Positions 34,602 to 43,647 of a stretch of 64,000 bases of DNA are shown one piece after another. Positions within the stretch are counted from its first letter, which is position 1. The number at the start of each line of letters is the position of its first letter. The position numbers were made by a program, and so were the translations under genes. The notes under the pieces are model-generated. The model was not told where the DNA came from. It worked only from the letters and a program-made list of their open reading frames with translations, and did no database searches. This DNA comes from Pseudomonas alkylphenolica. Lineage in GTDB: Bacteria; Pseudomonadota; Gammaproteobacteria; Pseudomonadales; Pseudomonadaceae. The stretch spans positions 20,738 to 84,737 of the forward strand of contig NZ_JADUCM010000024.1 in the NCBI RefSeq assembly GCF_016009175.1, given 5' to 3'.

Positions 34602-35576
34602 GCGCCGGGCCCCGGTCGCTGTGGCCTCTGGAGGCATTTCGCCCCAGGCACCCTGGCCTTGTTGCGTGCTGCCAGCATCGCCGCCCTGTGGTGGTTCGGC
34701 CGAGCGCTGCGGCGGCGATTGAGGCGTTTCGCGGCGCCGGTGACGCAGGGCAAAATCAGCGACTGCGTCAATATCCTGCGCTTCGATAGCGATCCCACCG
34801 CGCCAGGCCGCATGGGCCCGGGCGGCACGCAGCCAGACCAGGTCGGCGCGCACGCCATCGACACCTGCGGCAAAGCAGCGCTCGGTGATCTGCGCCAGGG
34901 CATGATCGTCCAGGGCAATCTGCGTCAGGCGTTCGCGCGCACCCTGGCAGCGGACGCGCAATTGCTGTTGTGCCCCGGCCCACGCCTGACAGAACGCCTG
35001 CGGGTCGGCATCGAAATCCAGACGCCGCCGAATGATCATCCCGCGTGCCTGCGGTTCCGGTTGCCCCTCAAGGGCGACATTGAGACCGAAACGGTCGAGC
35101 AACTGCGGACGCAGTTCGCCTTCTTCCGGGTTCATGGTACCGATCAATACGAAACGAGCGCTGTGACGGTGGGAGATACCGTCACGTTCGACGCGGTTGG
35201 TGCCACTGGCGGCGACATCCAGCAGCAGGTCGACCAACGGGTCTGCCAGCAGATTGACCTCATCGACGTACAACACGCCGCCATCGGCCTTGGCCAGTAC
35301 ACCGGGCGAGAACTGTGCCTTGCCCTGCCCCAGCGCGGCATCCAGATCGAGAGTGCCGACCAGGCGTTCTTCACTGGCACCCAGTGGCAGTGTGACGAAG
35401 GGACCTTCACCCAACAGATCCGCCAGCCCGCGAGCCAGCGTGCTCTTGGCCATGCCTCGAGGCCCTTCGATCAGTACGCCACCGATCTTCGGATCAATGG
35501 CCGTGAGGCACAAGGCCAGTTTCAGCTCATCGGCGCCGACCACGGCAGACAGGGGGAAATGTACGGGTTCAGTCAT
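34572..35576 (-). CDS. chlI: ChlI-like AAA+ ATPase subunit of cobalt chelatase
   Basis: This 334-residue AAA+ ATPase is of the Mg-chelatase ChlI/BchI type. It has a Walker A-like GPRGMAKST near residue 30, LYVDEVNLL (Walker B) near 90 and GTMNPEEGELRPQLLDRFGL near 130. The C-terminal 60 residues are Pro/Gln/Glu-rich, as in the linker of ChlD proteins. It would supply ATP-driven remodelling for CobN-dependent cobalt insertion, replacing CobS/CobT. ATG 35576 overlaps the end of the cobN region by spacing of 1 base. A fraction of ribosomes probably shifts frame 3 codons before the stop to make ChlID. Confidence 0.9.
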   Translation of the reverse strand: MTEPVHFPLSAVVGADELKLALCLTAIDPKIGGVLIEGPRGMAKSTLARGLADLLGEGPFVTLPLGASEERLVGTLDLDAALGQGKAQFSPGVLAKADGGVLYVDEVNLLADPLVDLLLDVAASGTNRVERDGISHRHSARFVLIGTMNPEEGELRPQLLDRFGLNVALEGQPEPQARGMIIRRRLDFDADPQAFCQAWAGAQQQLRVRCQGARERLTQIALDDHALAQITERCFAAGVDGVRADLVWLRAARAHAAWRGGIAIEAQDIDAVADFALRHRRRETPQSPPQRSAEPPQGGDAGSTQQGQGAWGEMPPEATATGARREVPNWAKKP

Positions 35577-35577
35577 C

Positions 35578-38500
35578 TCAGTTCTCTTCTTCGCCGTCCA
35601 GCAGGTGCTCTTCCAAGGCCTCCCGGTAAGCACCGGGTGCCTCCCACAGGCCGCGCTGCTGCGCTTCAAGCAGGCGCTCGGTAATATCACGCAAGGCCTG
35701 AGGATTATGCTGGCGGATAAAGTCACGGGTCGGGCCATCGAGTACATAAGCCTCGGCCAGCGACTGGTAATGGTGGTCATCGATCAAATGCGTGGTGGCA
35801 TCGAACGCGAACAGATTATCGACGGTCGCGGCCAGTTCGAAGGCACCTTTGTAACCATGGCGTTTGACCCCGTCGATCCATTTGGGGTTGAGCGCTCGGG
35901 CACGGATCACGCGGTTCAGCTCTTCTTTGAGCGTGCGTATACGTGGCCGGTCCGGCTGGCTGTGATCGCCGTGATAACTGGCTACGCGAGTACCGCCCAG
36001 GCTTTCCACGGCAGCCAGCATGCCGCCCTGGAACTGGTAGTAGTCGTTGGAGTCGAGCAGGTCATGCTCATGGTTGTCCTGGTTCTGAATAACCGCCTGA
36101 ACCTGGCTCAGGCGCCGGGCGAAATCGGCCCGTGCCGGTGTACCCTCATCTGCAGCGCCATAGGCATAGCCACCATGATTGAGGTAGACCTCGGCCAGGT
36201 CTTTGCGCTCGTTCCACAGGTGCCCGTCGATAGCATTCTGCACGCCGGCGCCATAGGCCCCGGGTTTTGCCCCGAATATCCGCCAGCCCGCCTGACGCGC
36301 CGCCTGTTCCTGGCTTACGCCCTGACGCTCCAGCTCGGCACGTTCGCTGCGCACGCGGGCAGCCAGCGGGTTGAGGTCGTCCGGCTCGTCCAATGCAGCC
36401 ACGGCCTGGACCGCTGCATCGAACAGTTTGATGAGGTTGCCAAAGGCATCACGGAAGAACCCCGAAACACGCAACGTCACATCCACCCGTGGACGGTCCA
36501 GCAGGCTCAGGGGCAGAATTTCAAAGTCATCGACGCGCTGGCTTCCACTGGCCCACACCGGGCGCACGCCGAGCAGGGCCATGGCCTGGGCGATATCGTC
36601 ACCGCCGGTACGCATGGTCGCCGTGCCCCACACCGACAGGCCTAACTGGCGCAAGTGATCACCGTGATCCTGCAGATGACGCTCCAGAATCAGGTTGGCC
36701 GAGGCAAAACCGATGCGCCATGCCGTGGTGGTCGGCAGGTTGCGGACATCGACGGTATAGAAGTTGCGGCCGGTTGGCAGCACATCCAGGCGCCCGCGAC
36801 TCGGTGCGCCGCTGGGCCCTGCCGGAACAAAGCGGCCCTGCAGGGCCGCCGACAAACCGGCAAGCTCCGCAGGGCCACAGGCATCCAGCTGGGGCGCAAT
36901 ATGTTGCTGCAAGCCCTCAAGTACCGCACGGGCATCGCCCCACAACGGCGCATCGGGCAGGATCGCGCCGCCGTTAACGGTTTGCTCGATGAGCTCGGCA
37001 GCGAGTGTCTCCAGGCGTTCACGGGTGTCGCCCATTGTTCGCCATAGCGCAGGGTCCTGCGCTAGCAACATTGCCGGGCGCGGGCCCTGCCAAGGCTGGC
37101 CAAGGTCACAGTCAAGCGGGTCAAAGCCCAGTTGCAGCGCGCGAGCCAAAGCCCGCAGCAGGCTGGCATTGGTACCACGGCCATCGCCGCGCTCTACGCG
37201 CAACAGGGCCAGTAAAGTATCGATACGCAAGCGGCCGGCCGGTGATTCACCGAACACATGCAGGCCATCGCGAATCTGCGACTCCTTGAGGTCACACAGG
37301 TAGGTGTCCAGGCGCGGCAACCATACGGCGGCGTCATCCAGCGCCCCCTCAAGCTGCAGCTCACGGTCGATATGGTTATCGCGCACCAGTGCCAGAATGT
37401 CCCGTTGCAGTTCGCGCGCTCGACGCGGGTCGAGCAACTGGGCCTCATAGTACTCGTCGGCCAGGGCCTCCAGGTGACGCAGCGGGCCATAGGTTTCGGC
37501 GCGGGTCAGCGGCGGCATCAAATGATCGATGATCACTGCCTGGGTGCGCCGTTTGGCCTGGGCGCCCTCGCCCGGGTCGTTGACGATAAACGGATAGATG
37601 TTGGGCAGCGGCCCGATCAGTGCATCCGGCCAGCATTGGGCAGACAAGCCGACACCTTTGCCCGGCAACCATTCCAGGTTGCCGTGCTTGCCTACGTGTA
37701 TCAGTGCATCGGCGGCAAAGCCATGGCGCAGCCAGAAATAAAACGCCAGGTAGCCGTGCGGCGGCACCAGATCCGGGTCGTGGTAGACCGCACTCTGGTC
37801 CAACTGGTAACCACGGGCAGGCTGGATGCCGACGAACGTCAGGCCAAAGCGCAGACCGGCGACCATCATTCGTCCGCTGCGGAACATCGGGTCTTGCTCG
37901 GGATGCCCCCAACGTTCCAGTACGGCCTGCTGGTTGGCCTGGGGCAACGCGGCAAAGGCACGTTGGTAGTCCTCCAGGGCCATGCTTTGCAGGCAGGGGC
38001 GCTGGTCGAGGCTGTCCAGGTCGTTGCTGACACCGCCGAGCAGTGCCTGGATCAGAGCCGTGCCGCTGTCGGGCAACTCGCTCAGCGGATAACCCTGCGC
38101 CTTCAATGCCCGCAGAATGTTCAACGCCGCCGCGGGGGTATCAAGGCCGACACCGTTGCCGATGCGGCCGTCGCGGGTCGGGTAGTTGGCCAGGATCAAG
38201 GCCACACGTTTCTGCGCATTGGGCAGATGCGCCAGCGCACACCAGCGCCGCGCCAGCTCGGCGACAAAATCCATGCGCTCGGCATGCGGGCGATAGCAGA
38301 CCACGTCCGACTGGCTGCGCTCGCTGCGCCAGGCCAGGTCCTTGAAGCTGACCGGCCGGGTGATGATGCGCCCGTCCAGCTCCGGCAACACGATATGCAT
38401 GGCCAGGTCACGAGCACCAAGGCCCTGCTCGCTGGCGGCCCAGCCGGGTTCGTTGTCCTGGGCGCAAATCGCCTGCAGCACCGGAATGTCCCGGCGAAAC

Positions 38501-39339
38501 GGCCGCAGGTGCGGTTGTTCGGGGCTGGATTGGGCAAAGCCTGTGGTGTTGATGATCAGCGCGGCGTCGACCTGGTCCAGCCAGTCTTCTACCTGGCTCA
38601 GGCAACCGGCCTCTTTGAGGCTCGCGACCGCGATGGGAAGCGGGTTGAGCCCGGCAAGCTGCAAGCGCTCGCAGAATGTGTCGATAAAAGCCGTATTGGC
38701 CGCCTGCAGGTGCGAGCGATAGAACAGTATCGGCACCACCGGTTGCTCGACCTGCCAGTCTGCATACCAGTCGGCGAGTTCGGCGCTAGCCTTGCGCGGG
38801 TGATACACCGCCGTACGCGGCAGCTGTTGCGGCTCGCTCCAGGGGTAGTCGCGCTGCAGCCACTGGCTAGCCAGGCAGTTGAACAGGTTCAACGCATTGG
38901 CCTTGCCGCCCTGGCGCAAAAAGTGCCAGAGCCGCTCGGCCTGCGCCGGGGCCACAGTACTCAGGCGGGTGAGCTCCGGATCGGGTCGGTCGTCGCCCGG
39001 CACCAGAATCAACTGCACGCCACGCGCCGCCAGCTCCAATAACTGCTCGACGCCATAGCGCCAATAGCCAACGCCGCCGTGCAGCGACACCAGAATCACC
39101 TTGGCGTGACGCAGTACCTCGTCGACATACAGGTCGACCGAGGCATGGTTTTGCACCTGCATCGGGTTGGCCAGACGCAGGCTGGGAAAATCCTCGGGCA
39201 ACTGCTGGGCGGTTTCGGCCAGCAGTGCCAGGTGCGAATCACCGCTGCAGAGAATTACCAGCTCGGCCGGGGTCTGGCCGAGGTCGGCAATGCTGTCGTC
39301 CGGTACAAAACCACCGGGTTGGGTCCGCAGCAGGTGCAT
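35578..39339 (-). CDS. cobN: Cobaltochelatase large subunit CobN
   Basis: This 1253-residue protein spans the full CobN/BchH/ChlH family length and contains the typical segment HVGKHGNLEWLPGKGVGLS (about residues 530-550). It binds hydrogenobyrinic acid a,c-diamide and inserts cobalt in the aerobic cobalamin pathway, with an AAA+ partner complex. The partners here are ChlI/ChlID encoded immediately downstream (1 base apart) rather than CobS/CobT. It starts 3 bases after cobW. The operon is headed by a cobalamin riboswitch, so the genes should be repressed by B12. Confidence 0.95.
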   Translation of the reverse strand: MHLLRTQPGGFVPDDSIADLGQTPAELVILCSGDSHLALLAETAQQLPEDFPSLRLANPMQVQNHASVDLYVDEVLRHAKVILVSLHGGVGYWRYGVEQLLELAARGVQLILVPGDDRPDPELTRLSTVAPAQAERLWHFLRQGGKANALNLFNCLASQWLQRDYPWSEPQQLPRTAVYHPRKASAELADWYADWQVEQPVVPILFYRSHLQAANTAFIDTFCERLQLAGLNPLPIAVASLKEAGCLSQVEDWLDQVDAALIINTTGFAQSSPEQPHLRPFRRDIPVLQAICAQDNEPGWAASEQGLGARDLAMHIVLPELDGRIITRPVSFKDLAWRSERSQSDVVCYRPHAERMDFVAELARRWCALAHLPNAQKRVALILANYPTRDGRIGNGVGLDTPAAALNILRALKAQGYPLSELPDSGTALIQALLGGVSNDLDSLDQRPCLQSMALEDYQRAFAALPQANQQAVLERWGHPEQDPMFRSGRMMVAGLRFGLTFVGIQPARGYQLDQSAVYHDPDLVPPHGYLAFYFWLRHGFAADALIHVGKHGNLEWLPGKGVGLSAQCWPDALIGPLPNIYPFIVNDPGEGAQAKRRTQAVIIDHLMPPLTRAETYGPLRHLEALADEYYEAQLLDPRRARELQRDILALVRDNHIDRELQLEGALDDAAVWLPRLDTYLCDLKESQIRDGLHVFGESPAGRLRIDTLLALLRVERGDGRGTNASLLRALARALQLGFDPLDCDLGQPWQGPRPAMLLAQDPALWRTMGDTRERLETLAAELIEQTVNGGAILPDAPLWGDARAVLEGLQQHIAPQLDACGPAELAGLSAALQGRFVPAGPSGAPSRGRLDVLPTGRNFYTVDVRNLPTTTAWRIGFASANLILERHLQDHGDHLRQLGLSVWGTATMRTGGDDIAQAMALLGVRPVWASGSQRVDDFEILPLSLLDRPRVDVTLRVSGFFRDAFGNLIKLFDAAVQAVAALDEPDDLNPLAARVRSERAELERQGVSQEQAARQAGWRIFGAKPGAYGAGVQNAIDGHLWNERKDLAEVYLNHGGYAYGAADEGTPARADFARRLSQVQAVIQNQDNHEHDLLDSNDYYQFQGGMLAAVESLGGTRVASYHGDHSQPDRPRIRTLKEELNRVIRARALNPKWIDGVKRHGYKGAFELAATVDNLFAFDATTHLIDDHHYQSLAEAYVLDGPTRDFIRQHNPQALRDITERLLEAQQRGLWEAPGAYREALEEHLLDGEEEN

Positions 39340-39342
39340 GGA

Positions 39343-40410
39343 TCAAGCGCCCAGGGCGGCGCGCAGGCTCGCTTCCAGTTGCAGCGCATCCAGTTCCTGG
39401 CCGATCAGCACCAGGCGCGTGGTGCGCGGCTCTTCGCTGCGCCAGGCGCGATCGAAGTGTTTATCGAAACGGGTGCCTACACCCTGAATCAGCAAACGCA
39501 TCGGTTTACCCGGGATCGCGGCAAAGCCTTTGACCCGCAGAATGCCGTGCTGCACCACCAGTTGGGTCAGGGCATCAAGCAGCAGGCTTTCGTCGGCTTC
39601 AGGCAGCTCGATGGAGATCGAGTCGAACGCATCGTGGTCATGATCATCGTGATCATCGTCGTCGAGGTGCGAATCGTGGTGCGTGCGGCGGCCATCGATG
39701 TGCGCCTCGGACTCGGCGCCCAGGCCCAACAGCACTTCCAGCGGCAGGCGACCGCTGCTGGCTTCGATCACCTTGACCGCTGGCGGCAGCTCTTCCTGCA
39801 CTTCGGCACGGACCTTGGCCAGGTCATCGGCAGCAATCAGGTCGGCCTTGTTCAACACCACAAGGTCGGCACTGGCCAGCTGGTCAGCAAACAGCTCATG
39901 CAGCGGCGACTCGTGGTCCAGGTTCGGGTCAAGCTTGCGTTGGGCATCGACCTGCTCGGGGTAAGCGGCGAAGGTGCCAGCGGCCACGGCCGGGCTGTCG
40001 ACGACGGTGATGACCGCGTCAACCGTGCAGGCATTGCGGATTTCCGGCCACTGGAACGCCTGAACCAGCGGTTTTGGCAACGCCAGGCCGCTGGTTTCGA
40101 TCAGGATGTGGTCGAGGTCGCCACGACGGGCCACCAGTTCGCGCATCACCGGGAAGAACTCTTCCTGTACGGTGCAGCACAGGCAGCCGTTGGCCAGCTC
40201 GTAGACGCGGCCGTTGGCCTCTTCCTCGGTGCAGCCGATGCTGCATTGCTTGAGGATTTCGCCGTCGATGCCCAGCTCGCCGAATTCGTTGACGATCACC
40301 GCAATGCGGCGGCCCTGGGCATTGTCGAGCATATGCCGCAGCAGCGTGGTTTTACCCGAGCCGAGAAAGCCGGTCACGATGGTGACGGGGAGTTTTGCCA
40401 GTGTTTTCAT
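39343..40410 (-). CDS. cobW: CobW-type GTP-dependent metallochaperone
   Basis: This 355-residue COG0523-family GTPase has Walker A GFLGSGKTT (about 14-22), the metal-binding motif CLCC (about 77-80), the guanine motif NKAD and a His/Asp-rich stretch near residue 255 (DDDDHDDHDHDAF). CobW proteins deliver Co(II) to the cobalt chelatase. ATG 40410 matches the family start; the longer frame upstream runs into the riboswitch leader. It is first in the cobW-cobN-chlI/chlD operon and lies about 110 bases downstream of a cobalamin riboswitch. Confidence 0.93.
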   Translation of the reverse strand: MKTLAKLPVTIVTGFLGSGKTTLLRHMLDNAQGRRIAVIVNEFGELGIDGEILKQCSIGCTEEEANGRVYELANGCLCCTVQEEFFPVMRELVARRGDLDHILIETSGLALPKPLVQAFQWPEIRNACTVDAVITVVDSPAVAAGTFAAYPEQVDAQRKLDPNLDHESPLHELFADQLASADLVVLNKADLIAADDLAKVRAEVQEELPPAVKVIEASSGRLPLEVLLGLGAESEAHIDGRRTHHDSHLDDDDHDDHDHDAFDSISIELPEADESLLLDALTQLVVQHGILRVKGFAAIPGKPMRLLIQGVGTRFDKHFDRAWRSEEPRTTRLVLIGQELDALQLEASLRAALGA

Positions 40411-40521
40411 GTCGTCGATGCCCTTGGCAGGATGGCGGGCATGCGGGACGAGAGCCTCAGGCAGCATTACCTGGGCGCGTTCGCCACCGGATCACCCCGC
40501 CCGGTTTATGTCGGAAACTGA

Positions 40522-40695
40522 TCGAGGCAGGTCTCCTGGCTTGCATTGCACAGGCACAGGGCCCGTTGAACGACGCCTTCCCGCAGGGACGCAGTGGCTG
40601 TGTCGAACGCTTCAATGCTTACAGTTGCGGGGGCAGCCGCGGCTTTGACCGCGTTCCCGTCTTAGCTTCGGCCAGCGCCGAAGAACCTCGAAAGC
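40522..40695 (-). promoter_or_regulatory. Cobalamin riboswitch upstream of cobW
   Basis: On the minus strand the expected cobalamin-riboswitch blocks occur in order: GGGAACGCGGT, the core GCTGCCCCCGCAACTGTAA, GCCACTG, GGGAAGG, and the closing B12-box AAGCCAGGAGACC. It lies between cobW and the divergent riboswitch and should repress cobW-cobN-chlI/D when adenosylcobalamin is abundant. The 5' boundary is approximate. Confidence 0.92.
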
Positions 40696-40780
40696 GCAAG
40701 GCTACGCAGTGCCCGGTAAGCGGTCAACTGCTGTCACGATTGACGCCTGCGCTCGCCCGTGATTTGCTAGCGCCATTCGT

Positions 40781-40980
40781 TTGGGTGCCCTTCAATGGGT
40801 GAAACTGGGAAACCGGTGCGTCATGCGCTGCTACACGTGCGGCATGACAAGTCCGGTGCTGCCCCCGCAACGGTAAGTGAGAAAAGCGTCTGAACCACTG
40901 TGCCTGCAGTCCGGCATGGGAAGGAGGCGCCTTTGGCGGAGCACCTGCTCGCCCTCATCAGCCCGGAGACCGGCCCGACA
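40781..40980 (+). promoter_or_regulatory. Cobalamin riboswitch upstream of cbtB-cbtA
   Basis: On the plus strand the blocks CTGGGAAACCGGTG, GTCCGGTGCTGCCCCCGCAA, CCACTG, TGGGAAGG and CCCGGAGACCGGCC appear in the standard order and spacing of a cobalamin riboswitch. It controls the cobalt-transporter and cobE-cobM operon. Boundaries are approximate. It is separate from the minus-strand riboswitch 85 bases away. Confidence 0.92.
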
Positions 40981-41017
40981 CTGATCTGACAAACCCGCGG
41001 TGGGCGGGCGCTGTTGC

Positions 41018-41047
41018 AACCCCTGGGCGAAGTTCGTGCAGGGGTTT
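41018..41047 (+). terminator. Hairpin of the cbtB riboswitch expression platform
   Basis: AACCCCTG / CAGGGGTT, an 8-bp stem with a 13-base loop ending in TTT, lies 38 bases beyond the aptamer and 43 before the cbtB start. It may be the terminator that forms when B12 is bound. Confidence 0.55.
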
Positions 41048-41089
41048 CCTGCGCTTGCCTGTTGCTGACAACACCAAAAGGAAAGCGCC

Positions 41090-41275
41090 ATGCCTATCAC
41101 CACCGCCAGTCACTCTGCTGTTACCCCTTCCAGCCTCAGCCAGCGCCTGCTGGTTGCCGTCGGTGCCTCGCTGCTGGGCCTGTGCCTGGTCTACTTCGCC
41201 GGTTTCTCGCATATCGAAGCCGTGCACAACGCTGCGCACGATACCCGCCACAGCGCCGCCTTCCCTTGCCACTGA
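41090..41275 (+). CDS. cbtB: CbtB, small cobalt-transporter subunit
   Basis: This 61-residue protein has one transmembrane helix (about 20-40) and a His-rich C-terminus (HNAAHDTRHSAAFPCH) that would bind cobalt. CbtB always accompanies CbtA, and the pair is predicted to import cobalt. AAGGAAAG precedes the ATG. Its place directly behind a cobalamin riboswitch fits B12-repressed cobalt uptake. Confidence 0.92.
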   Translation: MPITTASHSAVTPSSLSQRLLVAVGASLLGLCLVYFAGFSHIEAVHNAAHDTRHSAAFPCH

Positions 41276-41285
41276 GTGCCGTCCG

Positions 41286-41978
41286 ATGATCAAGCGTATT
41301 GCACGTACCGCAGGGTTTGCCGGCCTGCTGGCGGCCCTGTTGTTGACCCTGCTGCAAAGCTTCTGGGTTGCCCCCCTGATTCTTCAGGCCGAAACCTATG
41401 AAAGCGCAGCCCCGGCGGTAGAGGCGCACGAACATGCGCCAGGGGTTGCCGCCGACCACCACCACGACAGCGAAGCCTGGTCGCCGGAAGATGGCTGGCA
41501 GCGCGTGCTCTCGACCACCGGTGGCAACCTGGTGGTCGCCGTCGGCTTTGCCCTGATCCTCGCCGCGCTGTACACCCTGCGCGCACCAAAAACAGTCATC
41601 AGCGGTGCCCTGTGGGGCCTGGGCGGTTTTGCCGTGTTCTGCCTGGCGCCAACCCTGGGCCTGCCACCGGAGTTGCCGGGTACCGCTGCCGCCGATCTGG
41701 CCCAACGCCAGGCCTGGTGGGTAGGCACCGCAGCCGCCACCGCAGCCGGGCTGGGGTTGATCGCGTTCGCCCACAACTGGCTGTTCAAAGCGCTGGGCGT
41801 GGTGCTGCTGGTGGTGCCTCATGTGATCGGCGCGCCGCAGCCGGAGGTTCATGAAATGCTGGCACCAGAAGCCCTGGAAGCCGAGTTCAAGGTTGCCTCC
41901 CTGCTGACCAACGCCGCGTTCTGGCTGGCCCTGGGCCTGATCAGCGCCTGGCTGTTCCGTCGTCCGAGCCAGGCCTGA
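41286..41978 (+). CDS. cbtA: CbtA, cobalt-transporter membrane subunit
   Basis: This 230-residue membrane protein has about five to six transmembrane helices. A His-rich periplasmic loop follows the first (HEHAPGVAADHHHDSE, about 50-67), a likely cobalt-capturing site. It belongs to the CbtA family predicted from its constant association with cobalamin riboswitches. ATG 41286 lies 10 bases after the cbtB stop. The longer upstream frame overlaps cbtB and is not conserved in type. Confidence 0.92.
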   Translation: MIKRIARTAGFAGLLAALLLTLLQSFWVAPLILQAETYESAAPAVEAHEHAPGVAADHHHDSEAWSPEDGWQRVLSTTGGNLVVAVGFALILAALYTLRAPKTVISGALWGLGGFAVFCLAPTLGLPPELPGTAAADLAQRQAWWVGTAAATAAGLGLIAFAHNWLFKALGVVLLVVPHVIGAPQPEVHEMLAPEALEAEFKVASLLTNAAFWLALGLISAWLFRRPSQA

Positions 41979-41983
41979 AGCCC

Positions 41984-42385
41984 GTGCAATTGTTCGTCGG
42001 CCTGGGGTGCCGACGAGGTTGTCCGGTGGAAACGCTGGCCAGCTTGCTGGAGCAGACCCTCAAGGCCCACGACCTGCCACAGGCAGCCGTCGCGGGCCTT
42101 GCCAGTATCGATCTCAAGCAGCATGAGCCCGGGCTGCAGCAACTGGCCCGGCAACTCAATGTACCCCTGCTGTTCTTTTCCGTACCCCAACTGGCTGCTT
42201 TCGAGCAGCAATTGAGCCATCGGTCTACGGTGTCCTACCAGCACACCGGTTGCTATGGCGTTGCCGAAAGCGCGGCCTTGGCCCTGGCCGAGCACCTCAC
42301 AGGCGCTGCGCAGTTGTGCGTTACCCGCACCCTGCTCAGCGATGCCAGCCTGGCATTGGCGACAAGCCCCCGGTTTGGCCGATAA
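41984..42385 (+). CDS. cobE: CobE, cobalamin biosynthesis protein
   Basis: This 133-residue protein matches CobE and the C-terminal domain of CbiG, with the opening VGLGCRRGCPVETL, the central LASIDLKQHEPGL and the VAESAAL segment. Its role is in the early ring-contraction steps around precorrin-3B to precorrin-4; the exact activity is unsettled. The start is GTG at 41984, 5 bases after the cbtA stop. It precedes cobM by 27 bases. Confidence 0.88.
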   Translation: MQLFVGLGCRRGCPVETLASLLEQTLKAHDLPQAAVAGLASIDLKQHEPGLQQLARQLNVPLLFFSVPQLAAFEQQLSHRSTVSYQHTGCYGVAESAALALAEHLTGAAQLCVTRTLLSDASLALATSPRFGR

Positions 42386-42412
42386 TTCCCGCTTTCTCTC
42401 CTAGGATTTCCC

Positions 42413-43159
42413 ATGACTGTCTACTTCATCGGCGCAGGTCCCGGCGATCCGGACCTGATCACCGTCAAGGGCCAGCGCCTGATTCATCGCTGCCCGGTGA
42501 TCATCTATGCCGGTTCGCTGGTACCCGCCGCCGTCCTGGAAGGGCACAGCGCCCAGACCGTCATCAACAGCGCCGAGCTGCACCTGGCACAAATCATCGA
42601 CGCCATGCAGCTTGCTCACCAACAGGGACTGGATGTCGCCCGCGTGCACAGCGGCGACCCGAGCCTGTATGGCGCCATTGGTGAGCAGATCCGTTACCTG
42701 CGCGAGCTGGGTATTCCCTACGAAATCGTCCCTGGCGTTACTGCGGTGGCCGCCAGTGCCGCCCTGCTCGGCTGTGAACTGACCCTGCCGGACATCGCCC
42801 AGACCGTAATCCTCACCCGTTACGGCGACAAATCACCGATGCCTGCCGGAGAGCAACTGGCCGACCTGGCCCGCCACCGCACGACCCTGGCGATTCACCT
42901 GGGGGTCAAGCATCTGGAGAGGATCGTCGAGGAACTGCGCCCGCACTACGGCGGTGACTGCCCGATTGCTGTGGTCCATCGCGCGACCTGGCCCGATCAG
43001 GACTGGGTGCTCGACACCCTTGATGGTATTGTCCGGCAGGTACAGGCCAAGGGCTTTCGCCGTACCGCGCTGATTCTCGTCGGCCATGTGCTGGCCAGCG
43101 ACGGCTTTGCCGAGTCGGCGTTGTACCGTGCCAGCCATGCCCATCTTTATCGCCCCTGA
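42413..43159 (+). CDS. cobM: Precorrin-4 C11-methyltransferase CobM
   Basis: This 248-residue S-adenosylmethionine-dependent methyltransferase of the uroporphyrinogen-III methylase superfamily adds the C11 methyl group in aerobic cobalamin synthesis. It has the N-terminal VYFIGAGPGDPDLITVKGQ, GDPSLYGA (about 82-89) and the VPGVTAVAASAALLG segment (about 104-118). A TAGGATTTCCC region precedes the ATG. It belongs to the riboswitch-controlled cbtB-cbtA-cobE-cobM unit. Confidence 0.95.
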   Translation: MTVYFIGAGPGDPDLITVKGQRLIHRCPVIIYAGSLVPAAVLEGHSAQTVINSAELHLAQIIDAMQLAHQQGLDVARVHSGDPSLYGAIGEQIRYLRELGIPYEIVPGVTAVAASAALLGCELTLPDIAQTVILTRYGDKSPMPAGEQLADLARHRTTLAIHLGVKHLERIVEELRPHYGGDCPIAVVHRATWPDQDWVLDTLDGIVRQVQAKGFRRTALILVGHVLASDGFAESALYRASHAHLYRP

Positions 43160-43173
43160 GCGAGGAGCCGACC

Positions 43174-43419
43174 ATGCTCGAATTGCGCCCCAATTGTGAA
43201 TGCTGCGACCGCGACCTGCCCGGTGACAGCCAGGATGCGTTGATCTGCTCGTTTGAGTGCACGTTCTGCAAGGACTGCAGTGAGCAACAGCTGAAGGGAA
43301 AGTGCCCGAACTGTGGTGGTGAACTGGTGAAGCGACCGCCACGGGCTGCGCAGAAGCTGCTGACGTACCCGGCGTCGACCACGCGGGTGGTCAAGGAACA
43401 CGGCTGCCCGTCGCACTAG
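43174..43419 (+). CDS. DUF1272 cysteine-rich protein
   Basis: This 81-residue protein is dominated by zinc-binding patterns: CECCDRDL near residue 8, CSFECTFCKDC (26-36) and CPNCGG (45-50). It fits the DUF1272 family, found in many bacteria with unknown role. GAGGAG precedes the ATG, and it follows cobM by 14 bases, so it is probably cotranscribed with the cobalamin genes. Confidence 0.85.
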   Translation: MLELRPNCECCDRDLPGDSQDALICSFECTFCKDCSEQQLKGKCPNCGGELVKRPPRAAQKLLTYPASTTRVVKEHGCPSH

Positions 43420-43433
43420 GTGGGGACTACCCC

Positions 43434-43640
43434 GTAGGCGCCAGGCTTGCCGGCGAAGCAGTCGCTGCGGTATAGCAGTATCACCGCGTCATCGTTGTTC
43501 GCGGGCAAGCCTCGCTCCTACAGGATGGCGGTGTGAATCCGTAGGAGCCAGGCTTGCCGGCGAAGCAGACGCCGGGGTATAGCAGTATCACCGCGTCATC
43601 GTTGTTTGCGTGCAAGTCGGAGCGCCCGCTCGCCCCTCCC
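43434..43640. repeat. Two tandem REP-containing units, 107-bp period
   Basis: Unit 1 begins at 43434 and unit 2 at 43541. Each starts GTAGG(A/C)GCCAGGCTTGCCGG and shares an identical 29-base segment starting TATAGCAGTATCACCGCGTC (43471-43499 and 43578-43606). Unit 1 closes with an inverted REP arm (GCGGGCAAGCCTCGCTCCTAC), while in unit 2 that arm is degraded. The block separates the cob operon from csgG. Confidence 0.85.
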
Positions 43641-43647
43641 CCCCGTC

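Noticed and set aside
34391..34918. Minus-strand frame of 175 codons at the chlI/chlD junction
   Set aside because: It is the third frame, not the 0 or -1 frame. Its product is unlike ChlI or a VWA domain, while the other two frames encode recognisable domains.
37258..39042. Plus-strand frame of 594 codons within cobN
   Set aside because: Shadow of cobN; no domain or signal seen and no ribosome site.
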